DNA of 64,000 nucleotides from Carex sylvatica (lineage: Eukaryota; Streptophyta; Magnoliopsida; Poales; Cyperaceae): the NCBI GenBank assembly GCA_964058845.1, contig CAXKVR010000179.1, positions 72,001 through 136,000 on the forward strand, read 5' to 3'. The position numbers were made by a program, and so were the translations under genes. Below, piece by piece: positions 13,315 through 25,139 of the stretch. Position 1 is the stretch's first letter. Each line of letters begins with the position of its first letter. Under the pieces are notes generated by a model, which saw only the letters and a program-made list of their open reading frames with translations, was not told the origin of the DNA and did no database searches.

Positions 13315-13980
13315 TTAATTCCCATACAATCTATCTAGTCTTGACCATTCCTTTGCTCTCTCGGCCTCGCTCGTAGTTATCGGACCGGTTATTTCTGTTG
13401 GCTCCACTTCTAATGCCGATCCTATTTCTCTTGACACTTCTAATTTAGTACTTGTGTCGAAATCTTCTTCATCCAGTAATTCCTTAGGGTTGACATCAAG
13501 TAAGGTGTCAATGGACCGGAGTACTATTATGCCGTTAGCTTCCTTTTTAAATGCTGCTTCTCGAAATTCTCTCCCCCGTATTTTAAACGCGAGTCGATGG
13601 TGTAGGACGTCGATAATAACATTATTATCCTTCAGCCAATCCAGGCCTAAGATTAACTCATAGTTTCCAGCATAACCCACGATTGGGTCTACTGACCATA
13701 ACCCGTTATGTGTGTTAATGTGGAGATTTGGGCAGTAGAGTTCCTCTTCTCTAATTACTTGAGTTTTTGTTCGGAATGTGTGAACCTTCCCTGTTTTGAA
13801 GATCTTGAATCCAGCTCCTATTGCAACATCAGGTTTTAGGTATGAGCGTAAACTACTTGTCGAGATGTGTGTATGAACTGATATTCCGGCTAGATCACAC
13901 ATTCCATCTAGTCTCTTTGGTACTTTCGAGTAGTAACCCGGATGCAACTTCTGTTTGTCTGTCTGTGAATTTGGAGGCAT
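13315..13980 (-). CDS. Extra ORF upstream of gag: retropepsin-like protein without the catalytic Asp
   Basis: An open 221-residue frame in the sense direction, between the primer site and gag. Its middle resembles the aspartic protease of the same element: NYELILGLDWLKDNNVIID parallels [19 protein letters not shown] of the gag-pol protease, at a similar distance from the N-terminal motif. Where gag-pol has the catalytic [12 protein letters not shown], this protein has SVHTHISTSSLRS, so D-T-G is replaced by H-T-H and it should not cut peptides. The C-terminal 60 residues are acidic (LLDEEDFDTSTK). No zinc knuckle and no membrane segment are seen. It could be a duplicated protease turned to another role, such as binding or regulation, or a decaying capture; an open frame of this length favours some maintenance. 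The function is unknown. Confidence 0.7.
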   Translation of the reverse strand: MPPNSQTDKQKLHPGYYSKVPKRLDGMCDLAGISVHTHISTSSLRSYLKPDVAIGAGFKIFKTGKVHTFRTKTQVIREEELYCPNLHINTHNGLWSVDPIVGYAGNYELILGLDWLKDNNVIIDVLHHRLAFKIRGREFREAAFKKEANGIIVLRSIDTLLDVNPKELLDEEDFDTSTKLEVSREIGSALEVEPTEITGPITTSEAERAKEWSRLDRLYGN

Positions 13981-14123
13981 GTTCTAGAAAATTCAGCGTT
14001 TTACTAATGGTTAGTTTATTATTATTATTATTACCTATAAATAAGTATATATATATCTCTCTAAAGACCAGACCTTAGTATATTCTCTCTTATAGTGGTT
14101 ATTTTATTGATATTGTATGTGCT

Positions 14124-14136
14124 GGCTCTGATACCA
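14124..14136 (-). other. Primer binding site (initiator tRNA-Met type)
   Basis: On the minus strand the sequence is TGGTATCAGAGCC, seven bases inside the 5' LTR. This is the standard plant primer site complementary to the 3' end of initiator tRNA-Met and would prime minus-strand DNA synthesis. Confidence 0.93.
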
Positions 14137-14143
14137 ACTTAGT

Positions 14144-16112
14144 TGTCACACCCCGAGACAACCCGCCACGTATTTATACGTAAGGCGTGTACGCATCACA
14201 TACATTATCAATAATAATTACTCATGCAATATCTTAAAATCCACAAAGTCTTCTAATACCATAAATAGTTCAAGTACATTACATACATGCAACATGAGAT
14301 CAAGACAAACAAGGCTAGCAACCGATAATTGCCATGTTAGTCAATGTATCCACTTCTAAAGAGAGAATTAAAGTTTAACTAAAAAGATTAACAATATACT
14401 TGAGCTGTCTGCTCGTTGACTTCCTGATCCGCATCCCTCCTATTCGTGCTCCTCGTCGGCTTCATCATTTCCTGGAACCCACATAAAAGTGGAACGGGTG
14501 AGAGATCAAACAGTCTCTCAGTACGGGATTTAGTTTCAGTCCCGGAGTTTGTCAAATTTACTTATTAATATAAATAGTGACATAAATGTTATATTCTCAC
14601 ATGCTATGCAACATTTAAAATACACACCCACACACACACACACACACACACAACTTTCTTAATTATCTTTCAAGTTTCCTATTAATCCATTCATTTGTCA
14701 ATCCAGTGGGAAATCCATCCAACACTGGAAGACCGCCAATCCGCTGGGAAATCCATCCAACAACAGAAGACTTCTCACTAAACGGGGAATCCACCCTACG
14801 TTAGATATTGGCTGTCTCACTAGACGGGGAATCCACCCTACGCTAGATCTTGACCCGTGACGGGAAATCCAACCAACGCCACGTTGACGAGGGGTCTAGT
14901 CGAACCCAGACCCAATGTATACATCCCAACATGCATTCAACGCATGTTGGCCCCCTTTTCTTTAACATATCCGTTACCTCTTTCATTCGTCCATTTAACA
15001 CTACACGATGTCATACCCAACACATCCTACTTACAAGTCTCATGATCAATATGAAATAATCCTAATGTATTTCTAAACAAGCCAAAGGGATCGTTCGATT
15101 CGACATGCACAATTTTAAACAAATATACATAATGCACACAAAATGGTAAGTAATAATTTAACAATGTCCAGAAAATCCGTACCTGATGTCGAAGTGAATT
15201 CTTGATTGTCTCTTACGTTGTTTAAATCTTTAAACTTCAAATCTAAAACATTAACATACCTTTAGTTAATAATATTGACCTCACTGATTCTCGTTTCTAA
15301 GACCCTTATCATTAATCAAAATATAGTAATTTATTTAACTAATTTACTTTTAGTACCCTTTATATGTATATATCATTTCCGTTTGGTATTCCAAAAAGAA
15401 AAGGAAATATAATAATAAAAAGAATTCTTTGCCTATGTTATTTGATCTTTGTCATAACCGGAATTCAATCAGATGTACCATATTATATATTCAATTATAT
15501 GATTACCATTGACTATCTGGTGATATAGAAATATATTTCGGTATTAAAATAAACCTAAAAATTCAGATTATATATATAATTAAGAAGAATATATACTAAA
15601 TAAAGCAAATATTCTGACTTTATAACTTAAATAAAATCCACATCTCTAATATTAAATTTTCAGACGTTACTAAAATAAATCCTAGTAATCACATGGTATT
15701 CTAAAATTCCAAAATTCATCTTCTTGTTTATAATAAATATTTACTAACTTTATGTTCTTCAATAAATATTAAACTCGATAATTTAAAAGAAAACTTTCAG
15801 ATTTTAAATCAAAAGTCTAGTCATTCTTGAATTTATAAAATAATTAGTAGAATCTATTCTTGCAAAATATCACAATTTAAAATATGCAGATCAATTATTT
15901 TATACACGAATGAAAAGAGAAAGAAACAAAGAATTCATACTTTTAGAGCAGAAGATTAACTCAAATTAAATATATCAAAATAACGTATTCAAATCAATAA
16001 ATCCATGCATAAAATGATAAGTGGTTTTGTACCTTTAGTGCATATCTTTTCCAATCAAACCAAAGATAAGTGGCGGCAGCCTTTTGAGAGAGACAGATGG
16101 GTGGGGTTTAAA

Positions 16113-16150
<38 letters not shown>

Positions 16151-16523
16151 TAACATAGATAACTTACGGACCAGAGAAGCGGTTATTTGAGAAGTTATTA
16201 ATCTGAATTTTTAAATGTATCTTATAATTGCAACCTTTGGTATAATACTTTCGGCTGATAAATAAATTGGGTTATATTGGGCTTTCAGGATTTTTATTTC
16301 AAGGTCGGCAGATAACCGAATGGATCATTCTATTGGGCTTTTCATGACTTGGCGACGATATTTATATGGGTCATATATTTTCAGGGATCTATATCAGAGT
16401 TATTCGTTTCTTGTCACGGTAGTTCAATTTGGGTGATTTATGAAGTTGTTAAATTAACTAAATGAAAGTATACACTATTTAGGTCGTACCTTATTTTACT
16501 ATTTTAATTTACGTGGTGTTACA
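14144..16523 (-). repeat. 5' LTR of the chromovirus
   Basis: Same termini and internal repeats as the left LTR; the (TA)n run is 8 bp shorter. Transcription of the element should start in this copy and run leftwards. Confidence 0.95.
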
Positions 16524-18849
16524 GGTTTATAAATAAAAGCAATATGAAACACACCTTTCACATGGAAACATCCATCGGGACCCTACTGGCCCACCCATTC
16601 TAGCCTCGTATGCTACATGCACAACAAGATGCTCCATTGAATCGAAGAAAGCTGGTGGGAATATTTTTTTCGCCTTGCACATTGTAACGATAATATCTTC
16701 TTCTAATTGGGCCACCCTCACTGGATCAAGCTCCTTGGCACAAATCTCTCTAAAGAAGGCCGAAAACTCACATAAGACATCCCATACATAATCCGGGACA
16801 AAGTCTCGAAAGGCGACGGGGAGGAGGCGCTCCATGAACACATGTAAGTCATGACTTTTGAGCCCAATGAGTGTTCCAGTGTCTAAGTTAACACACCTTG
16901 ACCAATTGGATGCATAGCCATCAGGAAACCTTACTATATCCTTGAGCCATTTTAAAACAATCTTCTTATCCTGTGGAAAGAGTGCGAATGGCGCCTTTGG
17001 TTTTTTCATCTTTCCTGGGTTATTGTCGACCGGACTTAGGTGCTGGTTGGGACGATCGCATAATAGAGCTAGATCTTTTCTGGCTTTTTCATTGTCCTTG
17101 GTTCTGCCACCTATGTTTAAAAGCGTGTATAGCAAATTTTCGGTGAAATTCTTCTCCAAATGCATCATATCCAAATTGTGGTTCAGCAAATTATCTTTCC
17201 AATAAGGTAAACTCCAGAAAATACTCTTCTTTTGCCAATGGTGGGTCACACCATAACCATCAATCTGTTTTAATTCTGTGTTTTTACCCCCATTTGATCG
17301 GTTGTATTAAACTCACTATGTTTTCAAGCTCCTCTCCCGTCAATCGTCGTGGTGGCGGATCATTATCGACTCCACCTTTTATGAAATTCTTTCTATCTTG
17401 ACGGAATGCATGGTGCAGAGGCAAGAAGCACCTATGACACCCCCACCAACATGCTTTTCCACCATGCTGGAGTTGAAAAGCCTTTGTCTGACCCAAGCAA
17501 TAATAACACGCAAACTTACCTTTTGTACCCCACCCACATAGCATCTCATAAGCCGGGTAATCACTCACTGTCCAAATAAGTTGTGTATGCATTTTGAAAT
17601 TCTCTCTTTTATACCCATCCCATGTCATTGCTCCATGCTCCCACAATTTATTCAATTCGTCGATTAAAGGTTCAAGAAGAATGTCAATATCCCGACCCGG
17701 ATGCTTTGGTCCCGGGATGACAAGAGCGAGGAACATGCTATCTTCTTTCATTATCATCTCAGGGGGTAGGTTATACGGAAAAACAAATACCGGCCAACAC
17801 GAATATGGAGCTGCACTCGAGTTGAATGGCATGAACCCATCCGTTGTTAGCCCCAACACGACGTTTCTACACTCGTCTGCGAAATTAGGATATTTACGAG
17901 AGAATTCTTTCCAAGCCTCACCATCCGCCGGATGCACCATCAACGGGGCTTTGTGACGCACACCTTCTTTGTGCCATCTCATATTCTTCGCTCCTGTTTT
18001 GGTCATGTACAACCTTTGCAATCGAGGTGTGATAGGTAGGTAACGGAGTCTCTTTTGTGGAACAAGTTTTGAAGAGGAGCCAGTTGGCTTATATCTGGAC
18101 TCATGGCACACATCACACTCTGTTTTGTCCTTGTTTCTTTTGTAATACAACATACAAAAGTTAGGGCATACATCTATTTTCTCGTGGTCCATGCCCAATT
18201 CGTCAACCAATCGCTTTGCCTGGTAGAAATTTTCTGGCATTTCTTCACCACAAGGAAGTGAGCTTTTCATGAGTTGCAGCATATCATCAAAAGCTTTTTG
18301 GCTCCACTGGTGTTTCGACTTCAAAGCTATGGCACGCGTCACAAATGACAAGACGGTGTGTGTCTCGCATTTCATTTCACCTGTGGCATTAAATTTCCAA
18401 AGTGGTGTTTGCGATGCCTCCATCATGTCGAACCATTTCTTAGCCGCTCCGGTAGGTGTCTCCTCATTCCAATCAAATCCTTGAGGAGCCGCATCCCTTA
18501 CCAACTCTTCCATTCGATCAGTGGCGATGTTCAAAATTGATGGACTGTGTGGTTGAGAGCTAGCTGAAATGGTATTTGGCTCGCCGTGTTTGTGCCAAAC
18601 ATGATATGAGTTGCAAAAGCCAAAACGATAAAGATGTACTTCAACAGTCCCCACATCTTTGTTGTGGAGGTTGTCACATGATGTACACGGGCACGGCATA
18701 CACTGCCTACCCTCTCGATCAACGCGCACAACAGAGGGTTTGGACAATGCTGCTGCAATAAATTCGGCAACACCTTTAACAAAATCAGGTTCAAGATTTC
18801 CACCAGATTTTTCTCTACTATTGTACATCCATCCCCGATCACTTGCCAT

Positions 18850-19750
18850 ATGGTGAGCTGTTTAAACAAGTTAGACTTAGAGTTAATTAAACAATTAATG
18901 GAGCATGCACAAATTTATTGGGTAATTATTCTCCAAACAAGGTTTTTGTTTTTCTCTTCAGCATCAATGGCATTAAATGGGCAAAGGATTTTTTTTTTCT
19001 ATTCACGATTCAGGGCATTTAATAGGCAATGAAAATAGCATCAATTAACCTCATGGTATTAAACAGTGGTTTATTAGTCATTATTATAGAATGTTTAACT
19101 AAACAATGAAAACCAGTCGGTGGGAAAAGCTCCAAGAGCTAAATTGGGAAGAAAATAGATGAGCTCCAAGAGCTAAATTGGGAAGAAAATAGATGAGCTC
19201 CAAGAGAGTACCTGAGTTCAGTCGGTGGGAAAAGCTCGAATAGACTACCTGAGTTCAGTTCATGCAGTCACTGGAGATAGCTGAGTTCAGTTTAGTTCAT
19301 TGGGGAGAGCTCCAAGAGACTCCTTGTTTAGCTCGCGAGGGTTTGAAAAGAAGATAGGAGAGTATTCAGCGATAGATCCACGAAATAAGAAAGTATACTG
19401 GAAGCAGCAAAACGATAAAGGAGGAACTGGGAGGTATTTCCAACGGTATCACCAATGGAAATAGAGGCATCTATTTTATTAAACCTTTCTATTTTTTGGG
19501 CGTACCCAGAGTGTACGCGTATTTTTTTTTTCCATTTCAGCACATATAAGAAAGAAAACGCGTTGTAAATTCAATTCAACACACATCCTAATTTAAGTTA
19601 AAATATACATTCAATTCAATGCACATCATAAGTTTAGCATACCACAAAAGCTTTTCAACACATCCTAAGTTAAGCATACCACAAATTCAATTCAACACAT
19701 CCTAATTTAAACTAATTTATTACAGACTTAAGAATTAAACACAATGACAG
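18850..19750. other. Region between TNPD and TNPA-like gene 1, with promoter-like repeats
   Basis: This is the upstream side of the minus-strand TNPD gene. A ~40-bp unit (gagctccaagagctaaattg) is repeated at 19126-19200, and a second unit (gagttcagtcggtgggaaaa, with partial copies) is repeated between 19110 and 19270. At 19436-19464 there is a copy of the CACTA subterminal motif in both orientations (tatttccaacggtatcacc, then aatggaaat). Confidence 0.55.
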
Positions 19751-22700
19751 TCATGGCTGAGTGTCCTCTCCCCCTCCTGAATTTTCCTCTGATGGGTTGG
19801 GGTCTGCTTCACTTCCATTATGACCCTTGTCAGCATTGGACTCTGAAGTTTCCTCCTACAAATTGATGGTAAAATATTATTCTGGCACAAGTCTTTTGAT
19901 TTTGATATAAATTGTTAGTTTTTAGTGGTGAAGTACCATACATTAAACGGTGGAGGGCTCATTCCAGAACCCTTGAAGAGCTTTGCAAAACATGCATTTG
20001 TGTACTTATTGTTTCTTTGAAGTGCTTCCATTTCAGCATGGTATCGCCTTTCTCGGGCAAGCAAGTCATTAGCAAACGCAGTTCGTTCAGCTGCCAATAA
20101 CTGTGCCACTTCTTCCTGTGTGAAATTCTTATTGGCATCTGCAGCAGAGGTGGCAGTGCTCCTGGTTGGACCGGATGGGGACGCCTCCACCGTCTCGAGT
20201 ACTCGGGTTGACTTGCTGGTTCTTCCTCGGAACCCAAACCCATATAACCTGCCTCTTTTATCCTCTCCATTAACAGCATGCTCCCAGATTTTTTCTTCTT
20301 CCATCATATCACCGTACCCCCCCTTAAGTGAAACAAACTTTTCCTGAAGTGAGTTAACAGTGGGGAACAGTGAGTTATGGCATTCCAAGTACTAAATCAA
20401 ATAAAACTATCCAAAATAGTCAACTGAAATAAAATGAATTGTACAACATTACATAAGAGTGCTCTATATTTTTAATTCATGTAACAGTTATCTAGATTAT
20501 AACTCCAAGGTCCCCACTGCTCTATATTTTTAATTCATATAACAATTATCTATATATTTTTTTTTTTACCCTTCAACCCACTAACACCAGTATAACCTTA
20601 AAGACTTCAATAAAAACAAGAAAAAATTAGTCTTGTCAGACTATCTCTCCAAGGGTCTTTTATGCATATTTCAGAAAAAATAGTCTTGTCAGACTTCAAT
20701 AAAAACAAGAAAAATAGTAGTTGCCCACCAAATTAACTTTAAAGACTTCATGCAATGGTATGAATCCCAAATTTATGACTGAAATTAAAATAGGTCAAGT
20801 CCCAAAACCTTGACCCTATGTCATGCCCTAAAAACTCAAGTTAAACCACAGTTACTCTAAGAATTAAGCCTAATAGGATGTCAGTCAGACCACAAGGCTG
20901 TCAAAATGTTCAAATTAGAACAGTGAACAAAGAAAGGGGATTACCGCTGCATCTTTTGCCCGCTGGTTGACGTACTCCATACTCCCCATTTTCTTGTGCA
21001 TGTGTGTTCTATCAAAAACATCCTTCAATCCAACGGAATCGCCCTTCTCCTTTTTCTGAATGTTTTTAATTTGAAATTGGTTAGTGATGTTGATAAAAAT
21101 GAATTAAATTAGGTATGAATCTAAATAATGGAGTTTTTCAATACCAATGCTTGCTTGTGCCGAAACATGCTCCTCGAACCAGTGACATGAAAGAGGATAT
21201 CTTTGCAATTCTTTGTTCTGTTGTCACGGTTGGTGGCTGATTGTTTGCTCCAGGTCTGCGTCGACCATACATCGCACAACCCCTTCCAATATTCTATGGT
21301 CTTACACCATTTGGGAGGAAATTCTTTCCATGACTCCTTATCCTCCCCAATTTTATTTGTAAACCTTGCTCTTGTTTCATTCAGTTCACGCTGGTAAGCT
21401 TTCGCCGCTATTTTCTCAAATACATCAAGACAACGTCCGATTCTTTCTTCAGGCCCCCATGAATACCTCTGCAGAAATTGTTGTAAAATAACCAACCTCG
21501 TCTGCGATGGAAACATATTGTAGGACCTATATGGTCCCGGTAAGTTCTCTAACGTTAAAATCCTAATAGTGGTTATCACCTTGGTGCAATCTGGAACGGA
21601 TGCGAACTCTGCATCCCCAACCACTTTCAACTTTGGTCTGTCAGCTGGTTGCACCGGGTCACGAGGCTTCCCAAGACCCCGACCACACACCACATTAGAT
21701 TTCCCCTTGTTTCTCTTTCGCTTCTTCTTGCCAGATGATGCTTGAGCTGCTGATACGTCAAGCTCTCTCCCACATGCTTGGTAAGCTTCAGGGACCGAAC
21801 GGAGGGACAAATATAACCGACACCTGATACTACCATCATCGCTATACTCCACTGGAGTACTGGCAGCTTCACCTTCCATAAATTGTTCAGCCGATGAGTC
21901 CGGTGACCCAGTTTGTTCAGCCGAGGGATCCGGTGACATAAATTGTTCAGCCGATGAGTCTGGTGACCCAGTTTGTTCAGCCAAGGGATCCGGTGACATA
22001 AATTGTTCAGCCGATGAGTCCAGTGACCCAGTTTGTTCAGCCGAGGGATCCAGTGACATAAATTGTTCAGCTGATGAGTCCGGTGACCCAGTTTGTTCAG
22101 CCGAGGGATCCAGTGACATAAATTGTTTAGCCGAGGGATCCCGTGACTTCTCAGCAGGTCCCCATGATGCCCAGTCCTGTAACAACTGAGGGGATACGTA
22201 CGAATCCCAAGGTGACCTAGCAGTATGTGGCTGAGTGGATGACCCTATCTGAGCCGCAACTGTGTCGGCTTGAGTTTGGTCATCACTTGCTGTATGTGGC
22301 TGAGGGGATGGCCCGGACTGGACAGTAGGTGTCATGCTGCTGGTCTTGGACTGGGCACGAAGGGGTGGGGGTGGACCTGGGCCTAACCATATTCTGGCAG
22401 TATGTGGCCGAGTGGATGACCCTATCTGAGCCGCAGCTGTGTCGGCTTGAGTTTGGTCATCACTTGCTGTATGTGGCTGAGGGGATGGCCCGGACTGGAC
22501 AGTAGGTGTCATGCTGCTGGTCTTGGACTGGGCACGAAGGGGTGGGGATGGACCTGGGCCAAACCATATTCTGGCATGTGGGGAGGATGCCTCTGACAGT
22601 GTTGGCAGCTTCGGGGCAAATACCTCTGGTTCAATAAGTTCTGAAGGATTGGGATGCGGTTCTACAACACTCGTATTGAGCCTCGCCGATCTGCGACGGG

Positions 22701-23085
22701 TTTGGTTCATGCTCGCATTGTTAGTCTTCTTATTATTCCTGGATTGTGATGAGTTCAGGGGCGGGGGCAAGGGCGGGTGCGGTGGCAGCTGATCAACTGT
22801 GTGCTCCTTATTTTGAGCTGGTGGCGAAAGGGAGTGGGATGCCTCCAGAGTCGGTGACAGTGGCGGTGACGGGTTCGGGGTCGAGGGCAGTGGCAGCTGA
22901 CGAACTGTGTGCTCCTTGTTTTGAGCCAGTGGCGAAAGGGAGTGGGATGCCTCCAGAGTCGGTGACAATGGCGGTGACGGGTTCGGGGCCCTTGGTGGAT
23001 TTAGTCTCGGAGATTTTCGACGTTGAATTAGAACAAACTGGGAGGCATCACCGTACGTAGCATTATTTTCTGAAACAATTAACAC
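19751..23085 (-). CDS. Transposase_24 (TNPA-like) gene 1 of the CACTA element
   Basis: Minus-strand gene with four recognisable coding exons: 23070-21145, 21055-20945, 20343-19942 and 19855-19751 (TGA at 19753-19751). The three introns between them lie in phase 0 and all joins keep the frame open. The N-terminal ~430 residues are Pro/Ser-rich with three tandem repeat families and a basic KKKRKRNKGK stretch that may be a nuclear signal. The Transposase_24 (Ptta/En/Spm) region follows: LENLPGPYRSYNMFPSQTRL, YSWGPEERI, KESWKEFPPKWC and YWKGLCDVW. A charged, probably coiled region (EEVAQLLAAERTAFANDLLARE) and an acidic tail close the protein. The family includes the TNPA DNA-binding partners of the transposase. 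The first exon and true start are unresolved: the reading enters at a splice acceptor at 23071, and a small exon may lie within 23100-23920. Confidence 0.85.
21873..22140 (-). repeat. 60-bp coding tandem repeat in TNPA-like gene 1
   Basis: About four and a half units encode SAEQFMSxDPSAEQTGSPDS (20 residues, itself two related 10-residue halves). All copies keep the frame. Confidence 0.9.
22210..22565 (-). repeat. 177-bp coding tandem duplication in TNPA-like gene 1
   Basis: Two copies of a 59-residue Pro/Ser/Gln/Thr-rich unit (starting points near 22221 and 22398) with only a few differences. Confidence 0.9.
22784..22998 (-). repeat. 108-bp coding tandem duplication in TNPA-like gene 1
   Basis: Two copies of a 36-residue Pro/Ser-rich unit containing LEASHSLSP and QNKEHTV. 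Confidence 0.9.
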
Positions 23086-25139
23086 ATATTAATAAAACAA
23101 ATAAAGCAATAATAAAAAAAACTCAAATATTAATACGCCTCTATTTACCATTCTATATTTATTAATATATCACATATTAATAAAATAAATTAGGGCAGTA
23201 ATTAATAAAAAAGCAAATACTGGACAGTATGGGTTTAGGGTTTAGGGTTTAGAAAGAACTATATAACGTAATTTTACTGCCAATTAGAAAGAAATTATAT
23301 CAAAGTTAGAAAGAACTATATACTAACCCAAAGTTAGATCAAACTGAATACAGAAACAAATAAATAGCCCAACCCTAAACTTGATTAAAAATATAATTTC
23401 TCAATTTAGAAATAAGATCAAATAAATAGAAACTAATAAATACCCCAAATTTAGATCAAATAAATAGCACAGTTTAGAAATTGGATAAAACTTGTTATAT
23501 TTCTCAGTTCTAACACCCACTGACAACATAATCGTGGAAACCCTTCTAAACCCTCATTTCTAAACCCTAACCCTCATTTAGAAATCTAGTACCAGGTTTG
23601 AAATTTTTTCCCATTTGCTAACAACCAAACTCTCAAGATAAACCCAACTTGAAAATAGTACCAGAGTTTGAAGGCCGCTTGAGTTCCGACGACGCCTTTC
23701 TCTGATGTGTACGGTTCACTCTATCCATCGCCGCGATGCAGGTTTTAGAAAGAGAGTGGGTTGAGGGAGGATCATGGGAGAGGGAGGAACCGACGATCGT
23801 TTGAGCACAAAGTGGCCGAGAGGGAGACCTGAGCCGACGACGACGCCTAAGTTCCGACGACGCCTTTCTTTTACTTAGTTGTTTGGAAGAGGTGCTACAC
23901 AGTGGGCATTTGGTTTTCAAAAAAAATGGCTAAGTACCAGAGTAGATCGGATTCAATTCCTAGAGGGCATTTACGATGGATACACCCACCCAATGTATAA
24001 ATCACCTAAGGTCACTCGAATTTTAATGTTAACTCGGGACCGTTTGATCTAAGTTGGCACGATTATTAAAGAATCAAGATGATTTTAGGTGGGCTGGATT
24101 GGAACACAAAAATTATGCCACCGCACTGAAATGGTCCTCATGCGCAAATCCTTGTAATGGAGACAGTCATTTTCCGATCAACACCCTTTATTGCCCATCA
24201 GACGGCTAGTATTAGCAGACTATGTAATTTAAGTGTTTGTTTTACAATAAAAAGTATGATTAAAATTCTAAAAAAAATATCTCTTAATTTCAACATACCC
24301 TGTGAACATATAATGAATATAATTGTCAATTTCATATAATTTCATTGACATCTTCCCCTTCAATATAAGATAATAATTACGGGCCGTTCATTTTCGTTTC
24401 AAAATTTAACGGTCGATCTTTAATGATATAATTCCAAATTAATTTTTGAATGATCAATGAAAAATATTTTACCTAACAGTAAAATAAAAATAGAAGTTTC
24501 GATATGGCGAAACTTCGATCTAACGTAATTTTATTGTGGCCATACAATGTTTGTGTATTCCGTCGGGTTGATGTATAGGTAAGCAAACATGAAATCTCAC
24601 CCAACTCCACTACTATGATCTAAATGTGATAATATTCGAGTTGAACGGTTCCGATCGACTGTCGGACAAAATATATTTGTGGGTCTTCATTAACTCATAC
24701 TACAAGAGTTAATGTTCTATGTTGATGCTTGAAGGATATTAGATATTGATTCAACAAATATGTTATGCTATATTATTTTTTCATACAAATTATTCAACAC
24801 TTCATAAACATATTATTTCATACATTGTTGTGTAAATAAAATGAATTAAATTTGCAATTCAATTTTCTTCCTAAATTTAACGTTGACAACTCCAATTTAT
24901 ATGTGATTTTTTTAACACATTAGTTCTGACTACGAGCAGCGCTTTCCTATACAATCACAGGAGCTTTCAACATATTACTTAAACTGCATGAAGATTAAAC
25001 TGCTCTGTCCATTTAAAATAACCTGAAATTGTCCAAAAAATTCAGTCTCTCTGAATAGACACGTGGCAGTCTTCATATCGCTTTGTGTATCTGGACCGCT
25101 CTTTTTAAATTTGCACGAATCCAACAAACCGTGCTTTCC
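23086..25139. promoter_or_regulatory. Putative divergent promoter region between the two TNPA-like genes
   Basis: The minus-strand gene starts on the left side of this stretch and the plus-strand gene on the right, so both promoters should lie here. The left part (23633-23920) is GC-richer, with a repeated motif agttccgacgacgcctttct at 23684 and 23849 that may be a leader exon. The rest is AT-rich. No clear TATA box can be assigned to either gene. Confidence 0.4.

Larger units (their letters stand above)
5793..16523 (-). mobile_element. Ty3-Gypsy chromovirus (Tekay/Del-like), 10.7 kb, nearly identical LTRs
   Basis: Two direct repeats of 2388 bp (5793-8180) and 2380 bp (14144-16523) begin TGTCACACCCCG and end TGTTACA. 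Because pol is on the minus strand, the right copy is the 5' LTR. Between them lie an initiator-tRNA-Met type primer site, an upstream ORF, gag-pol and a polypurine tract next to the 3' LTR. By eye the LTRs differ by an 8-bp (TA)n length change and one substitution (near 7899 versus 16240), so the insertion is recent. The lineage call rests on the long LTRs, the single gag-pol frame and the chromodomain-like integrase tail. The flanking 5-mers (tgtgt on the left, ggttt on the right) do not match, so no TSD is seen. Confidence 0.92.
4486..18849 (-). pseudogene. TNPD-type CACTA transposase, one frameshift, intron split by a chromovirus
   Basis: Reading on the minus strand from the ATG at 18849, the domains follow the usual TNPD order. 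There is a Transpos_assoc-type N-terminus (MASDRGWMY, then CPCTSC), a Transposase_21 core with FPYNLPPEM and FACYYCLGQ, a DUF4218-like region (HNLDMMHLEKN, then PVGSRWMFPCER), and a DUF4216-like region (EVNGYRFHTKAYG, LFRCDWFDI) ending in an acidic tail. Exons: 18849 to 16555, 5742 to 5443, 5353 to 4486. The join GAAAG|GCGTAAC rebuilds the family block ER..N/VTNKARVEGSI. In exon 1 a run of five C at 17287-17291 should be four: the frame breaks after IKWG and resumes as KNTELK. This +1 shift (or a homopolymer sequencing error) would stop the transposase at ~520 residues. Intron 1 was 81 bp before the 10.7-kb chromovirus entered it. Confidence 0.9.
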
